Positions 7,987-20,481 are shown, numbered from the stretch's first letter. The stretch is DNA of 38,359 bases from Caulobacter sp. (GCA_028291055.1 JAQGIP010000139.1:1-38359); one strand, 5' to 3'. A program made the numbers and translations. The notes: generated from the sequence alone by a model not told the origin.

Positions 7987-8829
7987 TCACAGGGTTCCGA
8001 AGGGCACGACCTTGTTGTCGGCGTCATGGCCGATGTCCGCGGAGCCCAGGTAGGCGATGCCGGCGCGGGCGCACCAGTCGCGGGCGATCTCTTCCGGGGT
8101 CATGGCGAAGTCGGGATCGTTGTCCGGGATATCGGTGCAACGTCCAAGCCTTAGGCCGGCGATCTCACGTATCGCGGGATGGCTGGTGACGTGGAAGAAG
8201 GTGCGGTCGAGGCGGTACTGATATTCGCCGACGTCCTCGAGCAGCAGGATATGGTCCTTGAGGTCGGGCTGCATCGGGGTGCCCAGCAGCTGGCTGAGGA
8301 TGGTCAGGTTGAAGGCGGCGTGGGGGGCGCCCGGCTGGAGCGTGGACTCGAGGCTCGTGGGATCGCGATCAACCAGCCAGGCCAGGGCGCGGGCCACGGC
8401 GGCGTCGCCGCCGGCGCGGCGGATGTCGTGGGGCATCGGCCCGTGGGCGACCGTGCAGCCGGCCCTGTAGAGCCCGGCCAGCAGCGTGCCCATGTCGCTG
8501 TAGCCGAGGTAGGTCTTGGCGAGGGCGGCGGGGGCCAGCCGGGCGCAGACGCTCTCGGCGATGCGGCAGGAGCCGTAGCCGCCGCGTCCGAACCAGACGG
8601 CGTCATAGGACGGGTCGTTGGCGACATCGAGGAAGGCCTCGGCGCGGGCCGGGTCGGCGCCCGCGAAATGGCCGTGGGAGAGGAAGCATTGCGGGTGGAA
8701 GACGATGTCGGGCGTCTGGGCCGGGTCCGGATAGAGGGCGGCGGACAGGGCGATGACCTGGGCGGGCACCTCCGCCTCGACGCGGGAGGCGGGCGCCACG
8801 ACGCCGATCTTCAGTTTACGCCGGTTCAT
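7987..8829 (-). CDS. LD-carboxypeptidase, peptidase family S66
   Basis: A 280-residue cytoplasmic serine peptidase of family S66, which removes the terminal D-alanine from murein tetrapeptides during cell-wall recycling (some members instead cleave microcin C-like peptides). The Ser-Glu-His triad is visible as S111 (LGYSD), E198 ([15 protein letters not shown]) and H268 ([13 protein letters not shown]). The conserved W-x-G-R-G-G-Y-G is at 79-86. An alternative GTG start at 8850 would add seven residues; the ATG at 8829 was preferred because it leads directly into [13 protein letters not shown]. The gene diverges from a Mur-ligase paralogue only 50 bp away. Known recycling biology places LdcA directly before Mpl, so the pairing supports the call. 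Confidence 0.9.
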   Translation of the reverse strand: MNRRKLKIGVVAPASRVEAEVPAQVIALSAALYPDPAQTPDIVFHPQCFLSHGHFAGADPARAEAFLDVANDPSYDAVWFGRGGYGSCRIAESVCARLAPAALAKTYLGYSDMGTLLAGLYRAGCTVAHGPMPHDIRRAGGDAAVARALAWLVDRDPTSLESTLQPGAPHAAFNLTILSQLLGTPMQPDLKDHILLLEDVGEYQYRLDRTFFHVTSHPAIREIAGLRLGRCTDIPDNDPDFAMTPEEIARDWCARAGIAYLGSADIGHDADNKVVPFGTL

Positions 8830-8879
8830 CGGCCCCCCGTGGTTTGTCACTCAAGCCCGGCCCCGATATAGCCTGCGGC

Positions 8880-10301
8880 ATGATCAAAGGGCGTTCCTAT
8901 TTCTTCTGCGGCGTCGGCGGTAGCGGCATGCTTCCCCTGGCGCTGATCGTGCAGGCCAAGGGCGGCCAGGTCGAGGGCTCCGATCGGGCGCTCGATCAGG
9001 GGCGTACGCCCGAGAAGTTCGACTTCCTGCGCCGCCAGGGCTTCGGGCTGCATCCGCAGGACGGCAGCGGGGTCACGCGGGCCGACCAGATCGTGGTGGC
9101 CACAGGCGCCATCGAGGACACGGTGCCGGACGTGAAGGCGGCGCGCGAGGTCGGGGCGACTATCGTGTTGCGGGCCGAGCTTCTGGCGGAGTTGTTCAAC
9201 GCGGCGCCGGTGGCGATCGGGGTGGCGGGGACCAGCGGCAAGTCGACGACCACGGGCATGATCGGCTGGATCCTTCACACCGCCGGGCGCGACCCGACGG
9301 TGATGAACGGCGCGGTGATGAAGAACTTCGTGACCGCCGATGCGCCGTTCGCCAGCGCGCTGGTCGGCAAGGGCGATGCCTTCGTCAGCGAGGTCGATGA
9401 GAGCGACGGGTCGATAGCGCGCTACTCGCCGCGCATCGCCGTGGTCAACAACATCTCCCTGGACCACAAATCGATGGAGGAGTTGCGGGTGCTGTTCGGC
9501 GACTTCGTCGCCAAGGCGCAGACGGTGGTGCTGAACCTCGACAACGAGGAGACGCGGCGGCTGTCGGCGGAGCGGGGCGCCGCGCAGATCACCTTCAGCG
9601 TCGAAGACGGCGTCGAGGCCGATCTGCGCGCGGTGGAGATCGAGCCGGAACCGGCGGGGGTGAGCTTCTTCGTGGTGCATACCAGCGACGGCGCCGAAGT
9701 CGAGCGCGCCCTGGTGTGGCTGGGCGTGCCGGGGTTGCACAATGTGTCCAACGCCCTGGCGGCGATCGGGGCGGCGATGGCGGCGGGGGTGTCTTTGAAC
9801 GAGGCGACCCTGGCGCTGGCTACTTTCAGCGGCATCAAGCGGCGCCTGGAGGTGGTGGGCGAGGCGGCCGGCGTCACCGTGCTCGATGACTTCGCCCACA
9901 ACCCGGACAAGATCGCGGCCACCCTGCGCACCCTGCACGCCTTCCCGGGGCGGCTGCTGGTGATGTTCCAGCCGCATGGGTTCGGGCCGCTGCGGCTGAT
10001 GCGTCAGGCCTTCATCGACGGGTTCGTGGAGGCGCTGGGCCCCAACGACCTGCTGCTGATGCCCGAGCCGGTCTATTTCGGCGGCACGACGGACCGCTCG
10101 GTGAGCAGCGGCGACATCACGGCGGGGATCAAGGCGGGCGGGCGTCACGCTCTGGCGTTGGAGGACCGCGCGGCCTGTGGCGACCGGCTAGTGGAGTTGG
10201 CGCGGCCGGGCGATCGGCTCGTGGTGATGGGGGCGCGGGACGATACGCTGTCGACCTTCGCGGCGGAGGTGCTGGCGCGGGTGGGCGAGCGGTTGTCCTA
10301 A
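8880..10301 (+). CDS. Mur ligase family protein (MurC/Mpl-like)
   Basis: A 473-residue ATP-dependent amide ligase of the Mur family. The N-terminal Rossmann domain opens with [14 protein letters not shown], and the P-loop is GTSGKSTTT (117-125). The central motif is EVDESDGS (171-178), N-N-I-S-L-D-H ends at H196, and the C-terminal domain carries [10 protein letters not shown]. Classical MurC/Mpl enzymes have GTHGKTTT and HHP, so this is a divergent paralogue and not the housekeeping MurC. Divergence from an LD-carboxypeptidase suggests it reattaches recycled murein peptide to UDP-MurNAc (the Mpl role), but this is inferred. The start at 8880 gives the family N-terminus; it lacks a good ribosome binding site and the frame is open to 8844. 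Confidence 0.85.
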   Translation: MIKGRSYFFCGVGGSGMLPLALIVQAKGGQVEGSDRALDQGRTPEKFDFLRRQGFGLHPQDGSGVTRADQIVVATGAIEDTVPDVKAAREVGATIVLRAELLAELFNAAPVAIGVAGTSGKSTTTGMIGWILHTAGRDPTVMNGAVMKNFVTADAPFASALVGKGDAFVSEVDESDGSIARYSPRIAVVNNISLDHKSMEELRVLFGDFVAKAQTVVLNLDNEETRRLSAERGAAQITFSVEDGVEADLRAVEIEPEPAGVSFFVVHTSDGAEVERALVWLGVPGLHNVSNALAAIGAAMAAGVSLNEATLALATFSGIKRRLEVVGEAAGVTVLDDFAHNPDKIAATLRTLHAFPGRLLVMFQPHGFGPLRLMRQAFIDGFVEALGPNDLLLMPEPVYFGGTTDRSVSSGDITAGIKAGGRHALALEDRAACGDRLVELARPGDRLVVMGARDDTLSTFAAEVLARVGERLS

Positions 10302-10304
10302 GGC

Positions 10305-10616
10305 CTATTCGGGGTCGATCAGTTGGACGCCGAGGTTCTGGCCGTTGCGCCAGATGACGCGGGCGCCGCAGCGACGGGCGTCGCCGACGCTTTCGAGGAT
10401 CAGGCCTTCGTCCGGCACGTCCGCGCCGGCGGGGAGGCGGACCTTGGCGCCGAAGGCCGAGAGGTCCTGCACGAAGCAGTCGATGGGGGTGTCATGGCCG
10501 GGCGCATGGAGCCTGAACTTCAGATGCACCTTATGGCGCGTGGAGACACGGCCGCTGGCCCGGGTCGAGGGCGCCGGCGACATAGCCTTCCAGGGAGAGG
10601 GGACCACGTTGCTCAT
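10305..10616 (-). CDS. PilZ-domain protein (predicted c-di-GMP receptor)
   Basis: A 103-residue single-domain protein. The c-di-GMP-binding signature of PilZ is complete: R23-V-S-T-R27 (RxxxR) and, about 25 residues later, D-L-S-A-F-G (DxSxxG). The C-terminal strands end VIWRNGQNLGVQLI, as is usual for the fold. It lies 50 bp downstream of, and in the same direction as, a gene with an EAL phosphodiesterase domain, so enzyme and receptor are probably co-expressed. An internal ATG at residue 12 is a possible alternative start, and neither has a strong ribosome binding site. It converges with the Mur ligase with only three bases between stops. Confidence 0.9.
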   Translation of the reverse strand: MSNVVPSPWKAMSPAPSTRASGRVSTRHKVHLKFRLHAPGHDTPIDCFVQDLSAFGAKVRLPAGADVPDEGLILESVGDARRCGARVIWRNGQNLGVQLIDPE

Positions 10617-10666
10617 CGAACGGAGTTTGGCAGAAAGGCCTTAAACAAGGGTTCCCGGGCGGAGGG

Positions 10667-14188
<3,522 letters not shown>

Positions 14189-14203
14189 GATTAACCGACC
14201 CGC

Positions 14204-14230
14204 TCCCCAATATCTTTCAGTTACTGGGGA
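14204..14230. promoter_or_regulatory. Inverted repeat in the divergent control region (possible operator)
   Basis: TCCCCA (14204-14209) and TGGGGA (14225-14230) form a perfect 6-bp inverted repeat across an AT-rich 15-bp spacer. It lies in the 45-bp gap between the hybrid kinase and the response regulator. The right arm doubles as the ribosome binding site of the response regulator, so it could be an operator, an RNA hairpin hiding that site, or chance. The short arm length keeps confidence low. Confidence 0.25.
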
Positions 14231-14233
14231 TTA

Positions 14234-14875
14234 ATGACTGTCGGATTAATCTCGATCTCCAAGTGGCTAGGGACGGGCAGAATGCCTCCGACACCGGAAC
14301 ACGGCGGGCAGTTCTTCTACGTCCTGCAAGACGCACTGAAGATCCTGTTCGTGGATGACGATCCGATCCTGCGCGAGTTCGCCCAGGTGCATCTGACGAC
14401 GGACACCGCCGAGGTGCGCACGGCGGCCGACGGGCTGGAGGCGCTGGAGACGCTGGAAGGCGGTTACGCCGCCGATGCGATCCTGCTGGATCTGGAAATG
14501 CCGGGCATGGACGGGTTCGAGACGCTGGAGCGGCTGCGCGCCGAGCCGCGCTGGGCCCACCTGCCGGTGATCGTGGTGACCGGGCGCGAAGACGTGGGGG
14601 CCGTCGACCGGGCCTTCCAGCTGGGCGCCACCTCCTTCGTGGTCAAGCCGCTGAACTGGCGGCTACTCAGCTATCAGCTGCGCTATGTACACCGCGCCAC
14701 CCTGGCCGAGGCCGCGCGGCGACGCTCGGAAACGGCGATGCAGGACCGGCTTCTGAAGGTCTGCGCGGAGAGTTCACGCTTCCTGGCCACGGCGCTGGCG
14801 GCGCAACCGGGCCTGCGTCCGGCGGCGGCGGCCTATGCCGACGCGCTGGAGATGGCGGCGGGGCGGGCGGCATAG
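14234..14875 (+). CDS. Response regulator, receiver domain with short helical tail
   Basis: A 213-residue protein with one receiver domain (about 35-155): acidic triad D41-D43 (ILFVDDDP), acceptor D86 (ILLDLEMPGMDG), T-G around 117 and the conserved lysine in FVVKPLNW. The last ~60 residues are alanine-rich helix without a recognisable DNA-binding or enzymatic domain, so it is a CheY/DivK-like or scaffold-type regulator. It diverges from the large hybrid kinase across 45 bp and is a natural phosphorylation partner. GGGGA precedes the ATG at 14234; a later ATG at 14282 would remove the unusual first 16 residues and is possible. Confidence 0.88.
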   Translation: MTVGLISISKWLGTGRMPPTPEHGGQFFYVLQDALKILFVDDDPILREFAQVHLTTDTAEVRTAADGLEALETLEGGYAADAILLDLEMPGMDGFETLERLRAEPRWAHLPVIVVTGREDVGAVDRAFQLGATSFVVKPLNWRLLSYQLRYVHRATLAEAARRRSETAMQDRLLKVCAESSRFLATALAAQPGLRPAAAAYADALEMAAGRAA

Positions 14876-14892
14876 CCTCGCGCATCTCTCAT

Positions 14893-16131
14893 ATGTGGCC
14901 CCGGGCAAGGGCCTGGCTGGCGCGCTTCGGCATCGACCGGCGTGGCGGCATCGCCATGATCTTCGCGCTGGGCGTGCCGGTGATCGCGGTGATCGCCTGC
15001 GGCGCCGTGGACCTGGCGGCGGTAAACGCCGACCGCAACACCCTGCAGGATACCGCCGACGCCGCGGCCCTGTCGGCGGCCAAGCAGCTGACCCTGGCGG
15101 CCGACCCCACGGCGGTGGGCCAGCGGGCCGAGGACTATGTCGGCGGCCAGCTCAGCAAGCTGTCGGCGGCGGTGAGCTATAAGGTGACGACCGACGTCGC
15201 GGCGGACCGCTCCAGCGTGACGGTCAAGATCGACGGCGTGCGGATGTCCTTCTTCGCCAACATGCTGCCGCCCGGGGGCTGGAAGCTGCACGCCCTGGCC
15301 ACCGCCGCGCCGATGGGCAAGCGGCCGCTGTGCGTGCTGGCCAGCGGCGACACGGCGGGCGACGGCATCGCCATGGACGGCAACGCCATGGTCACGGCGC
15401 CCAAATGCCTGATCCATTCCAACGGCCATGTGGCGGTGCAGAACTCCGCCTGGCTGCAGGCCGCGGCCGTGCAATCGGTGGGCTTCGCAAACGGCCACAT
15501 CACGCCCACGCCCCTCGTCGATGCGCCGCCGGTCAGCGATCCCTTCGCGGACATGAATCTGAAGCCGCTACTGGCGCTGTGCAACCCGCTCGACCTGGTC
15601 TTCGCCATCGGCGTCAACATCCTGGCGCCCGGCGTGCACTGCGGGAACATGACGGTGGGGGAGGGGGCGACGGTGGTCCTGCTACCCGGCGACCACTTCT
15701 TCCTGCAGGGGCATTTGAAACTGAAGGAAAACGCCATCCTGAAGGGCAATGACGTTGTGATGGTGTTCGACGATAAGTCGGACTTCCAGTTCAGCGACGG
15801 CGCGGAGGTGCGGCTGCAGGGCCGCAAGACGGGGCGGTTCGCGGGCTTCGTGGTCGCCACCACCCGCACCAATGTCCACACCTTCCAGATCGACAGCACC
15901 GGCGCGCGCGAACTGCTGGGCACCATCTACATCCCCTCCGCCAAGCTGCAGATCCTGGGGACCAACTCCAGCCGGGTGGCCGACCAGTCGGCGTGGACGG
16001 TGATCGTGGCGCGCCTGATCCAGGTGAACGGCGGCGCCAACCTGGTGATCAATGCCGACTATGCCGGCTCGTCCGTGCCGGTGCCCACCGGCGTGGGGCC
16101 TAGCGCCCAGAGCGTCGTGCTGAAGCACTAG
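14893..16131 (+). CDS. TadG-like pilus-assembly/surface protein
   Basis: A 412-residue protein. The N-terminus R-R-G-G-I-A-M-I-F-A-L-G followed by a single hydrophobic helix (about 20-42), then D-R-N-T-L-Q-D-T-A-D-A-A-A-L-S-A-A, is the TadE/TadG-type segment: membrane-anchored with the rest outside. Residues ~130-400 consist of short repeated beta-strands (for example HLKLKENAILKGNDVVMVF and EVRLQGRKTGRFAGFVV), suggesting a beta-solenoid. No other tad/cpa genes are nearby, so it is an orphan. It starts 17 bp after the response regulator and may share its transcript. Its precise role in pilus or cell-surface work is unknown. Confidence 0.8.
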   Translation: MWPRARAWLARFGIDRRGGIAMIFALGVPVIAVIACGAVDLAAVNADRNTLQDTADAAALSAAKQLTLAADPTAVGQRAEDYVGGQLSKLSAAVSYKVTTDVAADRSSVTVKIDGVRMSFFANMLPPGGWKLHALATAAPMGKRPLCVLASGDTAGDGIAMDGNAMVTAPKCLIHSNGHVAVQNSAWLQAAAVQSVGFANGHITPTPLVDAPPVSDPFADMNLKPLLALCNPLDLVFAIGVNILAPGVHCGNMTVGEGATVVLLPGDHFFLQGHLKLKENAILKGNDVVMVFDDKSDFQFSDGAEVRLQGRKTGRFAGFVVATTRTNVHTFQIDSTGARELLGTIYIPSAKLQILGTNSSRVADQSAWTVIVARLIQVNGGANLVINADYAGSSVPVPTGVGPSAQSVVLKH

Positions 16132-16158
16132 GCCCCGGCCGGCCCCATCGGGCTGGTG

Positions 16159-17442
16159 TCAGGCCATTTCCGCGAGCAACTCGTCGACATCCACCAGGCA
16201 GAAGGCGACGGAGCTGTCGGCCACGCCGTAGGGCATGAACAGCTTGCGGCCGCAGACCATGGCGCCGCAGGTATAGACCACGTTGGGCACATAGCCCTCC
16301 CGGTCCTCATCGGCGGGCGAGACCAGGGGCGAGACGAGGCGGCGGATGACCTTCGAGGGGTCGTCCTTGTCCAGCAGCACCGCGCCGATGGAGTATTTGC
16401 GCATCGCCCCCACGCCGTGGGTCAGCAGCAGCCAGCCCTCGTCGAGTTCGATGGGCGAGCCGCAATTGCCCATCTGGACCAGCTCCCAAGGCTGTTGGGG
16501 GGAGATGATCTGAATGCCCTCGTCCCAATGCATCAGGTCGTGCGAGCGGATCAGGAAGATGTTCTCGCCGTCCTGGCGGCCGATCATGGCGTACTGGCCG
16601 CCGACCTTGCGTGGAAACAGCGCCATGCCCTTGTTGCGGGCGGCCGAGCCGGTGAAGGGCTCGAGGCGGAATTCGCGGAAGTCGTGGGTGGTCAGCAGTT
16701 CCGAGCGAATTCCCGAGCCGGAATAGGCGGTGTAGGTGCCGCGGTAGACGGGGCCCTCGCCGTCGTCGAAGAGGACCAGGCGCAGGTCCTCCAGCCCGTT
16801 ACGCTGGGCGTCGGTGAAGGGGAAGATCACGGTCCCCGACAGCGAAGCTTCGGGATGGCGGTGGGCGACCACGGCGCAGTTGTTGATGCCCGGCGGGCAG
16901 GGATCGGCGTGATCGATGGCGGTGGCGAAGGGCGGCTCCGGCATCAGGTCGAGGCGGCCTTCCGCCGTCAGGATACCCTCCCGGAAGGCGATGGAGGAGA
17001 TGTGGCCCTCGCCGACCGCGCGCAGGGACATGATGAAGCGGGCGCTGCCGGGGGTGAGGCCCGTCTGGTCCACATGCGGCACGATGCTGGGGTTCATCAG
17101 GGCGGCGGCGGCATAGGAATATTCGTGGCAGAAGAAGGCGCCGATCAGCTCCTTCTGGCCGTCGCGAAGCTTCAGATTGAGGCCCATCTCGGCCATCACC
17201 TGGCGGTAGCGGGCCATGAAGATGGCGCGGGTCTGCCAGTGGCGGGTCTCGAAATCCTGGCCGACCAGGGCCAGTTCGGCCTGGCAGGTGCGCATGTCCA
17301 TGTGCGCCACCGCGTCGATGATGCGCAGCGCGCGCTTGCTCTGCCCGATCGATCCGGGATCGGGCGCGATGTGGAAGGGCCGGATCACGACCCGAGTCGG
17401 GTCGGACGACAGCCGCAGCGGCAGATGGTGGATCTTCGGCAA
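16159..17442 (-). CDS. Glycoside hydrolase family 130 protein (beta-mannoside phosphorylase/hydrolase type)
   Basis: A 427-residue five-bladed beta-propeller protein of the GH130 (formerly PH1107/DUF377) type. Typical segments are R-V-V-I-R-P-F near the N-terminus, GQDGENIFLIRSHDLMHWDE, GNCGSPIELDEGWLLLTHGVG and VPNVVYTCGAMV. GH130 enzymes phosphorolyse or hydrolyse beta-1,4- or beta-1,2-mannosides; which activity applies here cannot be read. No ATG precedes the conserved N-terminus; a TTG at 17442 with AAGGGGA upstream gives MPKIHHLPLRL and is taken as start. It begins 28 bp after the glycosyltransferase gene, so the two form an operon that probably starts at the EcfG-type promoter at 19862-19886. 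It converges with the TadG-like gene. Confidence 0.85.
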   Translation of the reverse strand: MPKIHHLPLRLSSDPTRVVIRPFHIAPDPGSIGQSKRALRIIDAVAHMDMRTCQAELALVGQDFETRHWQTRAIFMARYRQVMAEMGLNLKLRDGQKELIGAFFCHEYSYAAAALMNPSIVPHVDQTGLTPGSARFIMSLRAVGEGHISSIAFREGILTAEGRLDLMPEPPFATAIDHADPCPPGINNCAVVAHRHPEASLSGTVIFPFTDAQRNGLEDLRLVLFDDGEGPVYRGTYTAYSGSGIRSELLTTHDFREFRLEPFTGSAARNKGMALFPRKVGGQYAMIGRQDGENIFLIRSHDLMHWDEGIQIISPQQPWELVQMGNCGSPIELDEGWLLLTHGVGAMRKYSIGAVLLDKDDPSKVIRRLVSPLVSPADEDREGYVPNVVYTCGAMVCGRKLFMPYGVADSSVAFCLVDVDELLAEMA

Positions 17443-17470
17443 GTTCGACGTCCCCTTGGGGGCCGGCCGC

Positions 17471-19798
17471 CTAGTGTCGCGACGTGGCGGTGGCGGCCTG
17501 AACCGGCTGGGCCTTGGCCAGCCGGTGCATGGAACATGTCGCCATCTGGAAGGCGAGCACGGACTCGGCGCCCTGGTTATAATTCGGACCATCGGGGCCC
17601 AGGCCGTCGAAGCAGCCGCCGTCTTCCAGGCTGACCAGGCTGACGCCCAGGTCGTTGCCGCCCAGGAACCAGGCGTAGGCGCGCCGCGCCTCGGCGATCC
17701 AGCGGGCTTCGCCGGTGGCTTCATAGGCGGCGGCGCAGGCATCGACGGTGGCGGTGGCCTCCAGCGGCTGCTGGTCGAAGATGGCGGGCTGGGCGCGGGG
17801 ACGGCCGAAGCCCTCGGTGCCGACCGGGCGGAAGCAGCCGGAGGGCGCGGTCTGCACGTTGACCAGCCATTCCAGGGCGGCCACGCCTCGGGTGACCATG
17901 GCGTCATCGTCCAGCACCAGGCCGGCGCGGATCAGGGCTTCGGGCAGGCGGGCGTTGTCGTAACTCAAGTCATGCTCGAACCAGGGCCAGTCGGCTTCGG
18001 CGTTCCTGTCGAGGTGCGCGATGACGTTGCCGGCCAGGGCGGTGAGCAGTTCGTCGCGGCCGGGCAGCTCGTCGGCGCGGGCCAGGCCCAGGATGGCATA
18101 GGCGCTGGTGCGCGGGGCGGGGAATTCCAGCATGTGCGGGGCGGCGTCGGCCAGCAGGGCCAGCGCCCAGCGGCGATGCTCCTGGCGCACGGCGCGGCCG
18201 GCGGTCAGCCCGATGCTCCAGATGGCGCGGCCGAAGCTGTCGTCGGAGCCGACGTCTTCCAGCCAGCGGCGCTCATAGCTCATGAAGTTGCGGAAGCGGC
18301 CCTCGTCATGGTTCCAGGCATGCTGCACGAAGGCCGCGCCGATCCAGGCGAGGCGCTCGGCGTCGGCGGGGGCGGGGCCCAAGCCCGTGACGTCATGGGC
18401 CAGGATCAGGGCGCGGGCCGCGTCATCCAGGCAGTAGCCGTGGCGGCGGTCGGGCACGCCGTAAAGGCTGTGCTGGGCGATGCCGCAGTCATCGGTGAGG
18501 CGCAGGACGGCGGCCAGGTTGGGCGACGGCAGGCGGCCGCGCGCATGCTGAGGCAGGGCGATCAGTTCGCCGTCGGCGGCGCCGGCATGTCCGGCGCCGC
18601 GCGCCTCGGCGAAGGTGTCCATGTAGAGATCTCCGACTTTCGACCAAAGGGTTTGACGGCCGGCGCCATAGGCCTTGCGTTGCAGGGCTTCGCGGGCGTC
18701 GTCGTCGTCGAGCAGCGCGATGGCCGCCTCGGCGAGCGCGTCGGAATCACCGAAGGGGGTGAGCACGCCGTGGCCGTCGGCGAGCAGTTCGTTGGCGTGC
18801 CAATAGGGGGTGGAGATCACCGCCTTGCCCAGGGCCACGGCGTAGGACAGCGTGCCGGAGGTGATCTGGGCTTCGTGCAGATAGGGCGTCACATAGATGT
18901 CGGCGGCGCCCAGGTAGTCGAGCAGCAGTTCGGTGTCGACGAAGGTGTTTACGAAGCGGATGTTTTCACCGACCCCAAGGTCGTTGGCGAGCGCCATCAG
19001 GCCCTCGCGGAAGGCCTCGCCCTCGCGGGCCACCAGGTGGGGGTGGGTGGCGCCCAGCACCAGATAGGTGACGTCCGGGTGGCGCGCCACGATGCGGGGC
19101 AGCGCGCGGATCATCACCTCGATGCCCTTGTTGGGCGACAGCAGGCCGAAGGTCAGCAGAACCTTGCGGTGCTCCAGCCCGAAAGCCGGCTTGGCGATGG
19201 CGGTGTCGATCAGGGGGCGGTCGTGGGCGCCGTGCGGAATGACGGTGATCTTGTCGGCCGGGGCGCCATAGACGCGGCGCAGGATGTCGCGGCCCTTGTC
19301 GGCCATCACCACCACGCGGGCGGAGCGGTCGAGGATGGCGCGCATGACCCGGCGCTGGGCCGCATCGGGGTGCTCCAGGACGGTGTGGAGGGTGGCGACC
19401 ACGGGGGCGCGGAGCGCGCTCATCAGGCGCAGAATGTGTTCGCCGGCGTCGCCGCCGAAGATGCCGAACTCATGCTGCAGGCAGACCACCTCGGCGCCGG
19501 AGGCGTTGATGCGCTGGGCCACGGCGAGATAGTCGGCGACCTTGTCCTGGCGGATCTGGCCGATGACGGCGTCGGGATAGTCGTAGGGGCCGTTGCCGTC
19601 ATCCATGGCGTAGACGTCGCAGGTCACCCCGTCTCGATCATGGGTCAGCGCCTCGAAGACGTCGCAGGTGAAGGTGGCGATGCCGCAGCGCCGCGGCGGG
19701 AAATTGCCGATCAGGGCCACATGACGGGGTACGGCGTCCCGGCGAGCCCGGTCCGCCCAGGAGCGGGCTTCGGTCGCGGTCGCCATCGTCATGTCCAT
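17471..19798 (-). CDS. Glycosyltransferase family 4 protein with C-terminal helical-toroid-like domain
   Basis: A 775-residue cytoplasmic protein with two parts. Residues ~25-395 are a GT-B glycosyltransferase of family 4: N-terminal GNFPPRRCGIATFTCDVFEA, acceptor-side LQHEFGIFGGDAG, the hinge region LTFGLLSPNKGIEVMIRAL and the sugar-nucleotide site around YLHEAQITSGTLSYA. Residues ~410-760 are an all-helical part with repeated R-xx-A-W and A-A-x-A motifs (YCLDDAARALILAHDV, PWFEHDLSYDNARLPEALI) resembling (alpha/alpha)6-toroid carbohydrate enzymes. The ATG at 19798 has GGAG eight bases upstream; the open frame beyond it overlaps the sigma gene in another frame and is not coding. The link to GH130 suggests synthesis and turnover of a mannose-containing oligosaccharide; donor and product are unknown. 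Confidence 0.87.
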   Translation of the reverse strand: MDMTMATATEARSWADRARRDAVPRHVALIGNFPPRRCGIATFTCDVFEALTHDRDGVTCDVYAMDDGNGPYDYPDAVIGQIRQDKVADYLAVAQRINASGAEVVCLQHEFGIFGGDAGEHILRLMSALRAPVVATLHTVLEHPDAAQRRVMRAILDRSARVVVMADKGRDILRRVYGAPADKITVIPHGAHDRPLIDTAIAKPAFGLEHRKVLLTFGLLSPNKGIEVMIRALPRIVARHPDVTYLVLGATHPHLVAREGEAFREGLMALANDLGVGENIRFVNTFVDTELLLDYLGAADIYVTPYLHEAQITSGTLSYAVALGKAVISTPYWHANELLADGHGVLTPFGDSDALAEAAIALLDDDDAREALQRKAYGAGRQTLWSKVGDLYMDTFAEARGAGHAGAADGELIALPQHARGRLPSPNLAAVLRLTDDCGIAQHSLYGVPDRRHGYCLDDAARALILAHDVTGLGPAPADAERLAWIGAAFVQHAWNHDEGRFRNFMSYERRWLEDVGSDDSFGRAIWSIGLTAGRAVRQEHRRWALALLADAAPHMLEFPAPRTSAYAILGLARADELPGRDELLTALAGNVIAHLDRNAEADWPWFEHDLSYDNARLPEALIRAGLVLDDDAMVTRGVAALEWLVNVQTAPSGCFRPVGTEGFGRPRAQPAIFDQQPLEATATVDACAAAYEATGEARWIAEARRAYAWFLGGNDLGVSLVSLEDGGCFDGLGPDGPNYNQGAESVLAFQMATCSMHRLAKAQPVQAATATSRH

Positions 19799-19861
19799 GG
19801 ACGGATCTCCGGTCAGAGTTGATATTGCGGCGCACGCGCCGTCGCCTCGCTCAACGCGCGA

Positions 19862-19886
19862 AACGTCATATGGATGCTGGGGTTCG
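19862..19886 (-). promoter_or_regulatory. Likely EcfG-type (general stress sigma) promoter of the GT4-GH130 operon
   Basis: On the minus strand CGAAC (19882-19886) is followed after exactly 16 bases by CGTT (19862-19865). The alphaproteobacterial EcfG/SigT consensus is GGAAC-N16/17-CGTT, so only the first base deviates. The start codon of the glycosyltransferase lies 64 bp beyond the -10 element. The neighbouring sigma gene is itself of EcfG-like type. Confidence 0.6.
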
Positions 19887-19905
19887 GGGCCGGTGTTGCA
19901 GCGCA

Positions 19906-20481
19906 TCATTGTGCGGCGGCCCCGACGCCCACGGCCAGTAGCACGTCGCTGGCGTCGTCGGCGTCCAGCAACTTCAACAGGCGGATGCGCGCGCGGTTGA
20001 CCCGGCTCTTTATGGTGCCCAGCGGGCATTTGCAGATCTCGGCCGCCTCTTCGTAAGTCAGTCCGGCGGCCCCGACGAGGATCAGGGCCTCCTTGTGCTC
20101 GGGGGGCAGCGAGTCGAGCGCCTCGCGCATGGTCGTCAGGGTGACGGTCCAGTCCTGGGTCGCTTCGCTGGACAGGGCGCCGGACAGCAGGTCGCCGGGG
20201 TCGGCCACCTCCCGGCGACGGCGCACCACGGCGGTGTAGTAGGTGTTGCGCAGGATGGTGAAGAGCCAGGCGCGCAGGTTGGTGTCCGGCTCGAAGCGCT
20301 CGCGGTGGGTCCAGGCCTTGGCCAGGGTCTCCTGCACCAGGTCGTCGGCGTCGGAGCCGTTGCGGCTCAAGGACCAGGCGAAGGCGCGAAGCGCGGGGAT
20401 CAGCGCGATCATGTCGTCGCGCCACAGGGCGGAATGATCGGCCCTCGGAAGATCTGGGCGTGGGGCGTCGGCGTTCTTCAT
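19906..20481 (-). CDS. ECF sigma factor, EcfG/SigT-SigU-like
   Basis: A 191-residue sigma-70 family factor with only regions 2 and 4. Region 2 (about 25-95) contains DADDLVQETLAKAW and NLRAWLFTILRNTYY; region 4 (about 115-170) contains LDSLPPEHKEALILV, TYEEAAEICKCPLGTIKSRV and NRARIRLLK. This matches the EcfG (ECF15) general-stress group, which includes Caulobacter SigT and its paralogue SigU. No nepR or phyR neighbour is present, so it resembles the stand-alone paralogue; naming it SigU would be a guess. A perfect EcfG promoter lies ~100 bp upstream, implying control by itself or a sister factor. The ATG at 20481 is the first plausible start in frame, with GGTGG ahead of it. Confidence 0.87.
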   Translation of the reverse strand: MKNADAPRPDLPRADHSALWRDDMIALIPALRAFAWSLSRNGSDADDLVQETLAKAWTHRERFEPDTNLRAWLFTILRNTYYTAVVRRRREVADPGDLLSGALSSEATQDWTVTLTTMREALDSLPPEHKEALILVGAAGLTYEEAAEICKCPLGTIKSRVNRARIRLLKLLDADDASDVLLAVGVGAAAQ

